A stretch of DNA of 64,000 nt from assembly GCA_027485645.1 (NCBI GenBank), contig JAIXQR010000002.1, forward strand, positions 310,001 to 374,000, given 5' to 3'. Position numbers and translations under genes: made by a program. This document shows, one piece after another, positions 49,122 to 57,736 of this stretch (the stretch's first letter is position 1; each line of letters starts with the position of its first letter). The notes under the pieces are model-generated. The model searched no databases, was not told where the DNA came from, and was given only the letters and a program-made list of their open reading frames with translations. This stretch comes from a bacterium. Lineage in GTDB: Bacteria > Armatimonadota > Fimbriimonadia > Fimbriimonadales > Fimbriimonadaceae.

Positions 49122-49874
49122 ATGTCAAATTCCGCAAATCCGTATAACGTTGGTGCCGCCTTAGTCGTAGCCGTTGGCGTCGTGATTTCGTTCAATCTTC
49201 TCAGCGGAGCCATCGTCCGATCTCGCGGGGCGGACGAAATGATCCGCGTCACCGGGTCCGCCCGAAAGGACATCGAAAGCGACTTCATCATCTGGTCGGG
49301 CAACGTCAGCTACCGCGGCAAAACTGTCACCGACGCGTACGGCGCGGTCAAGCGAGGCATGGACCAAGTTGTCGCCTACCTCAAGAAAAAGGGCGTCAAG
49401 GACGCCGAGATCGTCACAATGGCCATCACCACCTCGCCGGTGTACATCAATGTCAAGAATGTCGGCGGCGGGGAAGAGACCACCAGCAGCCGCATCGACG
49501 GCTACGAACTGACTCAGGTCATCGAAGTCCGCAGCAGCAATGTAGACCTGGTCGAGAAAGTCTCGCGCGAAACAACCGATCTGATCGCTACCGGCGTCTC
49601 GTTCAACTCGAATTCGCCCCAGTTCCTCTACACGAAAATTCAAGAGGAGAAAGTACAAATCCTGGCGGAGGCCGCGAAAGATGCTCGCCGTCGCGCCGAA
49701 GAGATTGCGAAGAGTGCGGGCGGAAGCCTAGCCGAAGTTCGCTTTGCGCGAATGAGCCCGCTGCAGATCACCCCGCGTTTCAGCACGGAAGTGACCTACG
49801 ACGGACAAAACGACACGACTTCCAAAGACAAGGCGATTACCGCCATCGTCTCGATGGGCTTCGGCGTTCGCTAA
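49122..49874 (+). CDS. SIMPL domain (DUF541) protein
   Basis: 250 aa with an N-terminal membrane anchor (GAALVVAVGVVISFNLLSG). The SIMPL pattern follows: IRVTGSARKDIESDFIIWSGNVSYRGKTVTDAYGAVKRGMDQVVAYLKKKGVKDAEIVT, DGYELTQVIEVRS, and EEKVQILAEAAKDARRRAEEIAKSAGGSLAEVRF. Periplasmic; family members are linked to oxidative stress or IRAK-like binding, with no enzymatic activity known. It converges with the ECF sigma gene (4-bp overlap). Confidence 0.9.
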   Translation: MSNSANPYNVGAALVVAVGVVISFNLLSGAIVRSRGADEMIRVTGSARKDIESDFIIWSGNVSYRGKTVTDAYGAVKRGMDQVVAYLKKKGVKDAEIVTMAITTSPVYINVKNVGGGEETTSSRIDGYELTQVIEVRSSNVDLVEKVSRETTDLIATGVSFNSNSPQFLYTKIQEEKVQILAEAAKDARRRAEEIAKSAGGSLAEVRFARMSPLQITPRFSTEVTYDGQNDTTSKDKAITAIVSMGFGVR

Positions 49875-50488
49875 CTCGCCGGCATCAACCGGCCAGGAAT
49901 CATCATGCCTGGCTTCTTGCTGGCGAACCGCTTCTCAAGTCGTGCCTTGATCAGCTTGTGGGTTCGGTGGAGTCGACTGCGAATCGTTCCCACCGGCTTG
50001 CCCATCATCTCGGCAATCTCGTGGTACGGAACGCTCTGAACGTCTGCCAGTTCAATCAGCATCTTCTGTTCTGCGGTTAGCGTCGAGAGCACCGCCTGCA
50101 AGTCCTCATTGAGCTCCATGTTCAGCATTTGGTCTTCCGGCGTCGCCTTGCCATCTGCCACATCAAAGTGGATGGAGTCGTCGCCGTTGGATCCGAGCAG
50201 CGGAGCGTCGTAGCTCACCGTCTTCACGCGTCTTCGTCGGCTTCTCAGCAAGTCGAGGAATAATCGGGTGACGATTCGAAAGATCCAGTTTTCAAAAGGT
50301 CGATCGCCTTCGTACTCCTTGTAGCTACGAAAGGCCCGGAAAAAGGCTTCCTGGGTCAAATCCTCGGCATCGGTGCGATTTCCAGAAAGTCGGAATGCCA
50401 TGTTGTAGACCTTGCGATATGTCGTCGACATCAATTCGTTGAATCGAGCTTCTTCTCCGGCCGACAAGTTTTGTTTGGTTTGGGTCAT
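49871..50488 (-). CDS. ECF (sigma-E type) RNA polymerase sigma factor
   Basis: 205 aa. Region 2 (RKVYNMAFRLSGNRTDAEDLTQEAFFRAFRSYKEYEGDRPFENWIFRIVTRLFLDLLRSRRRR) contains the core-binding and -10 recognition parts. Region 4 is ALSTLTAEQKMLIELADVQSVPYHEIAEMMGKPVGTIRSRLHRTHKLIKARLEK. The Ribosome site AAGGA lies upstream. No anti-sigma factor gene is adjacent, so its control is unknown. Confidence 0.92.
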   Translation of the reverse strand: MTQTKQNLSAGEEARFNELMSTTYRKVYNMAFRLSGNRTDAEDLTQEAFFRAFRSYKEYEGDRPFENWIFRIVTRLFLDLLRSRRRRVKTVSYDAPLLGSNGDDSIHFDVADGKATPEDQMLNMELNEDLQAVLSTLTAEQKMLIELADVQSVPYHEIAEMMGKPVGTIRSRLHRTHKLIKARLEKRFASKKPGMMIPGRLMPAS

Positions 50489-50637
50489 TTTTTAGCGTTC
50501 CTTCTTTAATATGCGCTTCACGTCGCAATATGTCAGAACACCTGAAACTCCGAGTAGGTTCCAAAGGAAACCATCGTCTAGGTCCAAAAGCTAAAAAAAG
50601 TCCGAATAGTGTCTGACACCCTGGTATTTCTACGCTG

Positions 50638-50665
50638 TTTCAAACGGGCAAGATGGTTGTATAGT
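50638..50665 (+). promoter_or_regulatory. Predicted promoter of the prepilin-type gene with a nearby short palindrome
   Basis: TATAGT (50660-50665) with TTTCAA (50638-50643) at 16 bp. A GTGTC-T-GACAC palindrome at 50609-50619 lies just upstream and could be an activator or repressor site. Weak -35; low certainty. Confidence 0.35.
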
Positions 50666-50717
50666 GAGCACAGCGCTGGCCGGTTGCGGCACTTTGGCGT
50701 TTCGTGTAGGGCAAAAA

Positions 50718-51608
50718 ATGAACCGAATGAATAGAGCTTTCACCCTGATTGAGCTGTTGGTCGTCATTGCGATCATCGCAATCTTGGCGGCTATCCTCTT
50801 CCCTGTCTTTGCACAAGCAAAGGACGCAGCGAAGAAGACCCAGTCGCTGAGCAACGTTAAGCAGATTGCGCTTGCGCACTTGATCTACTCCGCAGACTAC
50901 GAAGACGTGTTCGTGCCGGTTGTGAGTGAGCACCTCACCGACACGATCCCTTACGATGCGTCGTGGATCTTGGCCATTCAACCTTACGTCAAGAACTTCC
51001 GAATGTTCTACTCGCCAAACGCGATTGACCAAAAGGACCCAGTCCTCACCGGCACGGCACGAAGTTCTGGCGGAATCATCTCTTCGTACGCAATGCTCCC
51101 ACAGTGGCGCGTCTACTCCGGAACCGGTCCTAGCGCATCCAGCATGTGGGCTACCGGCTATGCAACCGGCGGCGCTCTCATGAACGGCGTTGGCGGCTAC
51201 GGCTTCGAGCCAGGCGCGGCTTACATCGGTAACAACAACGGTTGCACCGGCGTCAGCGCAGACCAGATCGCAACTCCATCGATGTCGCAGACCGCGATTG
51301 CTCGTGTTGCTGAAACGGCCCTCGTTTACGATGCCCGTGGATTTGAAGGCGGATTCTTCTGCTTCTACAACACCCCATCGCCACTTGACGCTCGAGACAA
51401 CGCAAGCGCAACCTACGGCGTCAACTTCGACGGTCGATACACCTTCCAGGGCGAAAGACTGGTCCAGGGCGTTCGATACCGAGTCGGTAACGGCGGCGTC
51501 GGATTCGCTGACGGTCACGCAGCAATGCTCCAGACCGACAAGTTCTTCTCGATCCAGCAGGTTTCGGGCGGCCTCAACGCTTACCGGTACCAGTACAGCC
51601 TCGAATAG
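50718..51608 (+). CDS. Prepilin-type N-methylation/H-X9-DG protein (DUF1559-like)
   Basis: 296 aa. The N-terminus is a type IV prepilin-like leader: [40 protein letters not shown], with cleavage after the short basic segment and the conserved F-T-L-I-E. The C-terminal [13 protein letters not shown] is the H-X9-DG-type signature. Such pseudopilins are highly expanded in planctomycetes and armatimonads. It may be secreted through a type II-like machine; function unproven. Start ATG 50718 (or 50727). Confidence 0.9.
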   Translation: MNRMNRAFTLIELLVVIAIIAILAAILFPVFAQAKDAAKKTQSLSNVKQIALAHLIYSADYEDVFVPVVSEHLTDTIPYDASWILAIQPYVKNFRMFYSPNAIDQKDPVLTGTARSSGGIISSYAMLPQWRVYSGTGPSASSMWATGYATGGALMNGVGGYGFEPGAAYIGNNNGCTGVSADQIATPSMSQTAIARVAETALVYDARGFEGGFFCFYNTPSPLDARDNASATYGVNFDGRYTFQGERLVQGVRYRVGNGGVGFADGHAAMLQTDKFFSIQQVSGGLNAYRYQYSLE

Positions 51609-51614
51609 GATCGC

Positions 51615-51767
51615 ATGAAGCGATTTCTATCGATCGGTATTGCTTCGCTACTTCTGGTCGTGCTTGTTGCCTGCGATAAAGCAGCACCCGCACCGCCAGA
51701 GGCCGGCAAGTCTGCAGACTCGACGGTTCGAGGCGGGAAAGAAGCCCCGCCCCGACCGACGAACTGA
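51615..51767 (+). CDS. Small lipoprotein (50 aa), not in the ORF track
   Basis: ATG 51615 to TGA 51767. The leader MKRFLSIGIASLLLVVLVACDKAAPA has a textbook lipobox LVAC. The mature peptide is only about 32 residues, Pro/Ala/Lys-rich and disordered. AGGA lies upstream of the ATG. It follows the prepilin-type gene by 6 bp and ends with a strong terminator, so it is an operon partner. Confidence 0.72.
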   Translation: MKRFLSIGIASLLLVVLVACDKAAPAPPEAGKSADSTVRGGKEAPPRPTN

Positions 51768-51777
51768 AAAAAGAAAT

Positions 51778-51810
51778 GCCCCTGCTCTCGAAAGAGGGCA
51801 GGGGCTTTTT
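51778..51810 (+). terminator. Intrinsic terminator with GAAA tetraloop
   Basis: A 12-bp stem GCCCCTGCTCTC/GAGGGCAGGGGC (one T-G pair) closed by GAAA, followed by TTTTT. It ends the prepilin/lipoprotein operon. Confidence 0.93.
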
Positions 51811-51831
51811 GTTGCTTGGATCTGTGGGCGA

Positions 51832-52785
51832 CTAGCTGTTCTCGACCCCGCCACCCGTTGGCAAAAACTTCTCAAAGCCCTTTGGCGGCGTGTACTTTCG
51901 CTTCTGAAGTCGATTCCAAATCAAACTCGCCATCTTCCGGATCGCGGCGTCTCCCTCGTTTGCGACCACCCACCGACGGTCCTTCTGCGAGTCGGTGTAG
52001 ATCGTCACGATGTATGGAATCGGCGCATAAACGATGGCTGTATCCGACCGGCTGCGGCTGATCGCCCCAGACTTACTCGCCACGGCGACTCCTGGCGGCA
52101 CGCTCGCCCCAATCCAGTCATCCCAGTACTGATGACTCAAGATGCGCTGTAGCTTTTCGCAGCCCGCTGGTCCCGCCGCCTTTCCGCGATAAATCAACTC
52201 TAAAAGACGCGCCATCTCATTCGGGGTCGTGACGCCCATTCCAAACTGCCGCCCAAGGTTGCGAAGCCGGGTTTCCCCCGCCGGAGCGCTCGCCAGTAGT
52301 AGCGTATCCCGGAGCCCAAGGCTAGCTAGCGATTCGTTCACCTTAACCGTGCCCAGCCACTCCCGAAGCACGCGGGTCGCGAGGTTGTCGCTCACCGTAA
52401 TCATCAGGTTCACGTAACCGTCAAGGTCCAGCTTCATACCGTCTTGCAGGTAGTACGACCACTCACTCACGTCATATTCCAGCCGCTGCGCCTTGTCCGG
52501 CAAGGCCCGCTTATCGGTCCAGTTCATGCGCCCAGCCTCGACCTCGCGAATCGCGTGAAGCGCCACCGCAGTTTTGATCGTGCTTGCGGTAGGGAACCGT
52601 TCGTTACCGCGGTACGAAATTTGTTCGCCAGTATCGAGCCGCTTAACCGAGTAACCAATCCGGCCATGAAAACCGGCGCAGATCTTATTCAGCTCGACCT
52701 GCAAACGGTCAAGTTGAGATGTCGGCGGTTTTTGAAGAAGCGTTACGGCGAATAGGCACCCAGTAAGCACCCCGTGATCGTACAT
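51832..52785 (-). CDS. Class A beta-lactamase-like serine hydrolase
   Basis: 317 aa. Active-site motifs in order: SxxK as STIK (S68-K71), SDN (residues 132-134), an omega-loop Glu in GETRLRN (E171) and K-S-G (238-240). Together they fit class A beta-lactamases. N170 of the canonical E-xx-LN is replaced by Arg with Asn one later, so hydrolysis efficiency is uncertain. No typical signal peptide: the N-terminus MYDHGVLTGCLFAV is short and contains LTGC. A GTG start at 52770 is an alternative. The ATG follows immediately after the T-run of a terminator. Confidence 0.85.
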   Translation of the reverse strand: MYDHGVLTGCLFAVTLLQKPPTSQLDRLQVELNKICAGFHGRIGYSVKRLDTGEQISYRGNERFPTASTIKTAVALHAIREVEAGRMNWTDKRALPDKAQRLEYDVSEWSYYLQDGMKLDLDGYVNLMITVSDNLATRVLREWLGTVKVNESLASLGLRDTLLLASAPAGETRLRNLGRQFGMGVTTPNEMARLLELIYRGKAAGPAGCEKLQRILSHQYWDDWIGASVPPGVAVASKSGAISRSRSDTAIVYAPIPYIVTIYTDSQKDRRWVVANEGDAAIRKMASLIWNRLQKRKYTPPKGFEKFLPTGGGVENS

Positions 52786-52818
52786 AAAAACGCCCCGGAT
52801 CGCAACGCGATTCCGGGG
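52786..52818 (-). terminator. Intrinsic terminator abutting the beta-lactamase start
   Basis: On the minus strand, a hairpin CCCCGG…CCGGGG with inner ATCGC/GCGAT pairs and a small bulge is followed by five Ts that touch the ATG at 52785. It terminates the 57-aa gene upstream and may attenuate the beta-lactamase gene. Confidence 0.75.
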
Positions 52819-52840
52819 CTGGGTTGTCTGAAAGCGACGG

Positions 52841-53014
52841 TTAGTCCTTCCAGGTTTTGAACAATAGATCGGCCTGGTGTTCCAAGACGCGGTTCCAAGA
52901 CTTCAAAAGTTCAAGGTTTTCCACCTTAGGAATTTGAACATTGGAGCGCGAAGCCCGAATCCAGTTGAGCCGAACAAGCCGCACAGGCGACCAGTTTTGC
53001 AGTGAAACGATCAA
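52841..53014 (-). CDS. 57-aa protein with strong ribosome site and TTG start
   Basis: Frame of the ORF at 52841..53149, but the real start is probably TTG 53014. AAGGAGGT lies 6 bp upstream of it, by far the best site here. The product (IVSLQNWSPVRLVRLNWIRASRSNVQIPKVENLELL… HQADLLFKTWKD) is basic, soluble and Trp-containing. It is followed by a terminator, so it is a stand-alone unit. A 6-bp inverted repeat GGACAA/TTGTCC (53059-53075) lies upstream as a possible operator. Function unknown. Confidence 0.6.
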   Translation of the reverse strand: MIVSLQNWSPVRLVRLNWIRASRSNVQIPKVENLELLKSWNRVLEHQADLLFKTWKD

Positions 53015-53173
53015 GATTGACCTCCTTTTTACAAAGGGCACCGAAGTTGGTGCGGTCTGGACAAATGCATTGTCCGGTTTCGAGGTTCTTCTCTGAACGA
53101 AAGGATGGTACCACAAGGAAACCATCACCAAGGAAAGCCCGTGAGTCATTGGTCCCGCGTATACTGAGCGGCG

Positions 53174-54202
53174 ATGCCCGTCCCATCACCTTCCCAGTTC
53201 GGCCAGATTCTTGATGCAGCTCAGAAAGGCGATTACGCACTCGCCAGCATCAACGTCACTTCCAGCAACACGATCAACGCGGCGCTGTACGCTTTCGCCG
53301 AAACGAAGACCGACGGCATCATCCAGTTCAGCACCGGCGGCGGCGAGCACGCCAGCGGTCCGGTCAAGAACGGCGCCCTTGGAGCAATCGCCCTTGCCGA
53401 GTACGTCCACCGACTTGCGGCGGAACTCGGCGTCTTCGTTGCCCTTACCACCGACCACTGCGTCCCGGGCAAAGTAGAGCCGTTCCTCAATCCGCTGTTG
53501 GTCGAGGCCGAGCGACGACACGCGGCGGGCCTTCCCAACCTTTTCAATGGCCACATGTTCGATGGTTCCGAACTCAGCATGAAGGCGAACATCGAAGTGT
53601 CGCAGGGCTTGCTCAAGCGAATGGCACCGCTCGGTATCGTGCTAGAAGTTGAAGCCGGCGTCGTCGGCGGAGAAGAAGACGGCATCGACAACTCGGATGC
53701 GGATCACTCGAAGCTCTTCACGACCCCCGAGGACATGCTCATGGTTTACGAAAACCTCCACGAGCTCGGCCGCTTCACCCTTGCCGCCACCTTCGGAAAC
53801 GTCCATGGCGTTTACAAGCCTGGAAACGTCAAGCTTGAACCAACAATTCTTCGAGACGGCCAAGCCGCCGTTATCGCGAAGCACGGTCCAAACGCCAAGA
53901 TGGACCTGGTCTTCCACGGCGGAAGCGGTTCGCTCCTCTCGGAGATTCACGAGACCCTCAACTACGGCGTCATCAAGATGAACGTCGACACCGACTGTCA
54001 GTACACCTTCACCCGCCCGATTGCGGACCACATGATGAAGCACTACGACGGAGTGCTTCGCCTCGATGGAGAAATGGGCGACAAGAAGGTCTACGATCCA
54101 CGCAGCTATCTGAAGAAAGCTGAGCAAAGCATGAAGCAGCGCGTCATCCAGGCCGCCGAAGACCTAAAGAGCACCGGAAAGACTCTGTTCGGCCAGATTT
54201 AA
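53174..54202 (+). CDS. fba: Class II fructose-bisphosphate aldolase
   Basis: Zinc-dependent aldolase of glycolysis/gluconeogenesis. Zinc and catalytic motifs: TTDHC (Asp/His), VLEVEAGVVGGEEDGIDNS, AATFGNVHGVYKPG, LVFHGGSGS and NVDTD. 342 aa; the class IIA length and the early extended loop fit. Promoter not identified with confidence. Confidence 0.95.
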   Translation: MPVPSPSQFGQILDAAQKGDYALASINVTSSNTINAALYAFAETKTDGIIQFSTGGGEHASGPVKNGALGAIALAEYVHRLAAELGVFVALTTDHCVPGKVEPFLNPLLVEAERRHAAGLPNLFNGHMFDGSELSMKANIEVSQGLLKRMAPLGIVLEVEAGVVGGEEDGIDNSDADHSKLFTTPEDMLMVYENLHELGRFTLAATFGNVHGVYKPGNVKLEPTILRDGQAAVIAKHGPNAKMDLVFHGGSGSLLSEIHETLNYGVIKMNVDTDCQYTFTRPIADHMMKHYDGVLRLDGEMGDKKVYDPRSYLKKAEQSMKQRVIQAAEDLKSTGKTLFGQI

Positions 54203-54220
54203 ACGGGTTACACTCATCTT

Positions 54221-54415
54221 ATGGAGCTTTTGCAACCCCTCATCGGGAAAAAGATCACGATCATCACCGTCCTCGGTGGCGGCCAAGAAAAGCAGGAAGT
54301 GGGCACTTTGGAAGCCGCGGCCGGGGATTGGCTTCAACTCCGAAAAGGTGAGCACGAAGTCCACATTTATCCGCTTTCGCACATTCGGATGATCAAACCG
54401 TTCGAACCGTTGTAA
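54221..54415 (+). CDS. Small conserved protein (64 aa)
   Basis: MELLQPLIGKKITIITVLGGGQEKQEVGTLEAAAGDWLQLRKGEHEVHIYPLSHIRMIKPFEPL. A compact five-strand beta pattern, Sm/Hfq-like in style (GKKITIIT… GTLEAAAGDWLQL… HIRMIKP), but no signature is complete. It begins 18 bp after fba. The following 150 bp up to 54571 show no gene. Confidence 0.65.
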   Translation: MELLQPLIGKKITIITVLGGGQEKQEVGTLEAAAGDWLQLRKGEHEVHIYPLSHIRMIKPFEPL

Positions 54416-54571
54416 GGCATCCGGAGTGCTGCAATGTCACCTGAGCGTTCAAGCCAGGTGACTCTATCGGCAAGCACGTGCCGGAGCTTAGCGACGGCGT
54501 AGGCAGAAAGTCCCTTCTTTTTCGCGCTCCTCGACCTTGCCAAAAGTTTCGCGTAAAGTCGGACAAAGCAG

Positions 54572-55129
54572 ATGAACGAGTTTCGGCCCCTCAACAACGA
54601 CGAGCAAGACCGCGTCATGAAGCTCGCGCTGGAGTACCAGCGACAAGAGTTGGAGCTCCGAGATCTCCACGAACTGCAATCCATCGGCGAGCAAATCGGG
54701 GTTAAGCCCGAGCATGTTGAGCGCGCCTACGCTGCTGTCCTCACAAACACTGATCCGATTCCTCAGGTGAAGGTCCGACCACGACCCTCGATCAGCGTCA
54801 CTGATGTTGCAATGACGATCCTAAACATCGTCTTGGCGATCGGCGTTGCGACGAGTTACCCAGCGGCAAACAATGCTGAGCCCATTTACATTGGTCTTGC
54901 AGTTCTTTTGGTCACGAGCTTTGTGGTTCGTTTGCGATCGATTTCCGTGGCAATAGCCGCAGCCTGGTCCATTGCTCTGGCATTTACGCTGCCGAGAGGA
55001 TTGCGGCCGGACGAACTCTACCAACCCATCCTGATCGTAGCGATCATTCTGTTTTTCACGTCGCTAGGTGCGCGAGATGTTGGCGAGCGGGTGCGAACCT
55101 GGCTCTCGCAGAACAACCGGGCTAAGTAG
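54572..55129 (+). CDS. Membrane protein with N-terminal charged helical domain
   Basis: 185 aa. Residues 1-55 are a charged helical region (NDEQDRVMKLALEYQRQELELRDLHELQSIGEQIGVKPEHVERAYAA), resembling SHOCT-like short domains. Four hydrophobic segments follow (VTDVAMTILNIVLAIGVATSY, YIGLAVLLVTSFVV, VAIAAAWSIALAFTL, ILIVAIILFFTSLG). Function unknown. Confidence 0.75.
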   Translation: MNEFRPLNNDEQDRVMKLALEYQRQELELRDLHELQSIGEQIGVKPEHVERAYAAVLTNTDPIPQVKVRPRPSISVTDVAMTILNIVLAIGVATSYPAANNAEPIYIGLAVLLVTSFVVRLRSISVAIAAAWSIALAFTLPRGLRPDELYQPILIVAIILFFTSLGARDVGERVRTWLSQNNRAK

Positions 55130-55163
55130 GCGTTAGTAGCCGTAGCTGCCGGTAGAATCAACC

Positions 55164-55919
55164 GTGCGAATTCTCATCACCAACGACGATGGAATCCACG
55201 CTCCCGGCCTGAAATCGATCGCCTCCGTGGCCGCCGAGTTTGGTGAAGCCATCATCGTCGCCCCAGACCGCGAGCGTAGTGCCTGCGCCCACGCGATGAC
55301 CATGCGCGAGCCCCTGCGCGTGAACGAGGTGAAGTACCAAGCGGCTCCCGTTAAGGCATTTGAGGTCAACGGCCTGCCCGTAGACTGCGTCAATGTAGGC
55401 CTAACGATCGGCTGGCCCGACGGCTGCGACCTCGTTCTCAGCGGCATCAACAACGGCCCGAACCTTGGCTTCGACGTCACCTACAGCGGAACCGTCGCCG
55501 GTGCGATGGAAGGTGCAATCAACGGAATTCGAAGCATCGGCGTCTCCATGGCCCCGCTCTCAACCGAGAAGCCAATCGACTACGAAATCGGAGCGATCTG
55601 GCTTCGCGAAAACTGGGACGACCTTGTCCATCTGGACCTACCGCCGCTCGTTTTTCTAAACGTCAACGTCCCGAACAATCCCCCGAAAGGAACGCGTCTG
55701 GTCGGCATGGGGCAGCGGGTCTACAAAGACCGCGTCGAGATGCGCGAAGACCCTTGGGGTAGACCTTACTACTGGCAAGGCGGCGTGGCTGTGCTTGATG
55801 GTGCGCAACCCAACACTGACATTCAAGCCGTGCGCGATGGCTTCACTTCCGTGACTCCAATCAGCCTCGATTGGACTGATCACGAAGTCCTCAAGCGATT
55901 GCAAAAAAGTTTTGAGTAG
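55164..55919 (+). CDS. surE: 5'-nucleotidase SurE
   Basis: Survival-protein phosphatase acting on nucleoside monophosphates. Metal motif ITNDDGIHAPG, then APDRERSACAHAMTM, LVLSGINNGPNLGFDVTYSGTVAGAMEGAI and a C-terminal SVTPISLDWTDHEVL. 251 aa, normal; GTG start 55164. Followed by accB after 23 bp. Confidence 0.95.
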   Translation: MRILITNDDGIHAPGLKSIASVAAEFGEAIIVAPDRERSACAHAMTMREPLRVNEVKYQAAPVKAFEVNGLPVDCVNVGLTIGWPDGCDLVLSGINNGPNLGFDVTYSGTVAGAMEGAINGIRSIGVSMAPLSTEKPIDYEIGAIWLRENWDDLVHLDLPPLVFLNVNVPNNPPKGTRLVGMGQRVYKDRVEMREDPWGRPYYWQGGVAVLDGAQPNTDIQAVRDGFTSVTPISLDWTDHEVLKRLQKSFE

Positions 55920-55942
55920 TAATAGCCGTATAATATCACCCT

Positions 55943-56386
55943 ATGATTGACCCGCAGGCAAAAATTGAAGAGCTCGCTTCCTTGATGGATGAGTTCGGAC
56001 TAGCCGAGGCCAATTTCCAAGAAGGCGATCTTCGGATCCGTTTTGCCCGAAAGCGGAAAGCCGTCGTATCTCAAACTTCCGAGGTTGCTCAAGACTTCGA
56101 ACCCGAAGCCGCGTTCATCCCGGCTCAGGCTATCGAACCGCCAAAACCCCTCGGCACCCCGGTCACGAGCCCGATGAACGGGATTTTCTATAACGCCCCG
56201 AGCCCGGGCTCACCACCGTTCGTAAAGGTCGGGGATCAAGTCACGGCGGGGCAAATCATCGGCCTCATCGAAGCGATGAAGGTCTTTAACGAGATTCCGT
56301 GCCCGGTAAGCGGCACCGTGCTTTCGATCAATGTTGAGCCAAGCGCGGTCGTTCAGCCCGGAGACGCGATTTTGCACATCGGTTAA
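55943..56386 (+). CDS. accB: Biotin carboxyl carrier protein of acetyl-CoA carboxylase
   Basis: 147 aa. The biotin-accepting lysine lies in IEAMKVFNEI, in the lipoyl-like fold GTPVTSPMNGIFYNAPSPGSPPFVKVGDQV… TVLSINVEPSAVVQPGDAILHI. The N-terminal part (IEELASLMDEFGLAEANFQEGDLRIRF) is the usual AccB leader. accC, accA and accD are not in the window. It is co-directional with surE and hom. Confidence 0.93.
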   Translation: MIDPQAKIEELASLMDEFGLAEANFQEGDLRIRFARKRKAVVSQTSEVAQDFEPEAAFIPAQAIEPPKPLGTPVTSPMNGIFYNAPSPGSPPFVKVGDQVTAGQIIGLIEAMKVFNEIPCPVSGTVLSINVEPSAVVQPGDAILHIG

Positions 56387-56403
56387 GTTCCATAATCTGC
56401 CCC

Positions 56404-57687
56404 GTGAGCGAGAAGTTGTTACGGGTTGCGTTGTTGGGTTACGGAACGGTCGGAGCGGGCACTTACCGCATGCTCCAAGAAAACCGCATTGCCATCACTG
56501 AAAAGATCGGCTTCTCGGCCGAAATCACGCGCATCGGAATCAAAGATCCGTCGAAGGAACGCGACCTTCCTGCGTCGATGTTCACCACCGATCTCGACTC
56601 CATCGTGTCGGACCCGAACGTTGATGTCGTCATCGAACTCATCGGCGGCGTCGATCCGGCGGCCCACCTTGTCGAAACCGCGCTCCGCAACGGCAAGAGC
56701 GTCATCACCGCGAATAAGGAGCTCATGGCTAAGCACGGCAGCCGCTTGGTGCAAATCGCAAAAGACGGCAAGCTTGATCTCCACTACGAAGCCGCCGTCG
56801 GCGGTGGAATCCCGCTGATCCAGCCGCTCAAGCACCAGCTCGCTGGCAACGACGTGCTGAAGATGATGGGCATCCTCAACGGCACGACTAACTACATCCT
56901 CACCGCCATGCAGCAAGAGGGAGCCGATTTCGGCGACGTCCTTGCCGAAGCTCAAGCTAAAGGCTACGCCGAAGCCGACCCAACCAACGACGTCGACGGC
57001 TTCGACACCTCCTACAAAATCGCCATCCTCGGCAGCATCGCCTTCGGAAAGCAGGTCCCCATGGAAGCGGTGTATCGGGAAGGCATCCGCAAGATCACGA
57101 AGCTGGATATCCAATACGCGGACATGCTCGGCTACCGAATCAAGCTCCTTGGCGTCATTGACGCCATCACCGACGACCGCCTCCGCGCCCGTGTCCACCC
57201 GGCGCTCGTCGCGAAAGACCACCCACTTGCCAGCGTCAACGGCGTCTACAACGCCCTTTGGATCCACGGCGACTTCGTCGGCGACGTCATGTTCTCTGGC
57301 CGCGGTGCTGGCTCTGACCCCACGGCAAGTGCCGTTATCGGAGACTTGATCGACGTTGGCCGCAATCGCGCCGCAAACGGCCCCGGAAGCGCCTTGCCGT
57401 ACGGATTAGGAATGCAGACCGAGCCGATCGACACGCTTGTTGCGCGCTACTATGTCCGCCTAAACGTCGTCGACCGCCCTAAGGTCCTCGGCCACATCGC
57501 CCTCGCCTTCGGCGAATTCGATGTCTCCCTTGCTGCAATGGAAATGCGAACGCTTGGCGAAGGGAAGGGCGAGATCGTCTTCCTGACCCACCCCTGCGTC
57601 GAGGCCGACTTCCGAGGCGCCCTCGCCGCTATGGAGCGCGACGCCGTGACGAGCAGCATCGAGACCTGGATCCGCGTCGAGGGTTAA
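56404..57687 (+). CDS. hom: Homoserine dehydrogenase
   Basis: Reduces aspartate semialdehyde to homoserine for threonine and methionine. Dinucleotide motif LLGYGTVGAGTY, then GGVDPAAHLVETALRNGKSVITANKELMAKHG, YEAAVGGGIPLIQPLKHQLAGNDVLKMMGILNGTTNYIL and EADPTNDVDGFDTSYKIAIL (catalytic Lys/Asp region). A C-terminal ACT-like domain begins YVRLNVVDRPKVLGHIALAFGEFDVSLAAM. 427 aa; GTG start 56404. Confidence 0.95.
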   Translation: MSEKLLRVALLGYGTVGAGTYRMLQENRIAITEKIGFSAEITRIGIKDPSKERDLPASMFTTDLDSIVSDPNVDVVIELIGGVDPAAHLVETALRNGKSVITANKELMAKHGSRLVQIAKDGKLDLHYEAAVGGGIPLIQPLKHQLAGNDVLKMMGILNGTTNYILTAMQQEGADFGDVLAEAQAKGYAEADPTNDVDGFDTSYKIAILGSIAFGKQVPMEAVYREGIRKITKLDIQYADMLGYRIKLLGVIDAITDDRLRARVHPALVAKDHPLASVNGVYNALWIHGDFVGDVMFSGRGAGSDPTASAVIGDLIDVGRNRAANGPGSALPYGLGMQTEPIDTLVARYYVRLNVVDRPKVLGHIALAFGEFDVSLAAMEMRTLGEGKGEIVFLTHPCVEADFRGALAAMERDAVTSSIETWIRVEG

Positions 57688-57736
57688 AGCTTTCTTTGAA
57701 CTAACGGGGCGGCCGGTGACTTAAGTTCTCAAAGCC

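Noticed and set aside
50489-50580. GGAACC…TCTGAC upstream of the ECF sigma gene looked like an autoregulated sigma-E promoter.
   Set aside because: Spacing of about 19 bp is too long for the known ECF -35/-10 pair; not convincing.
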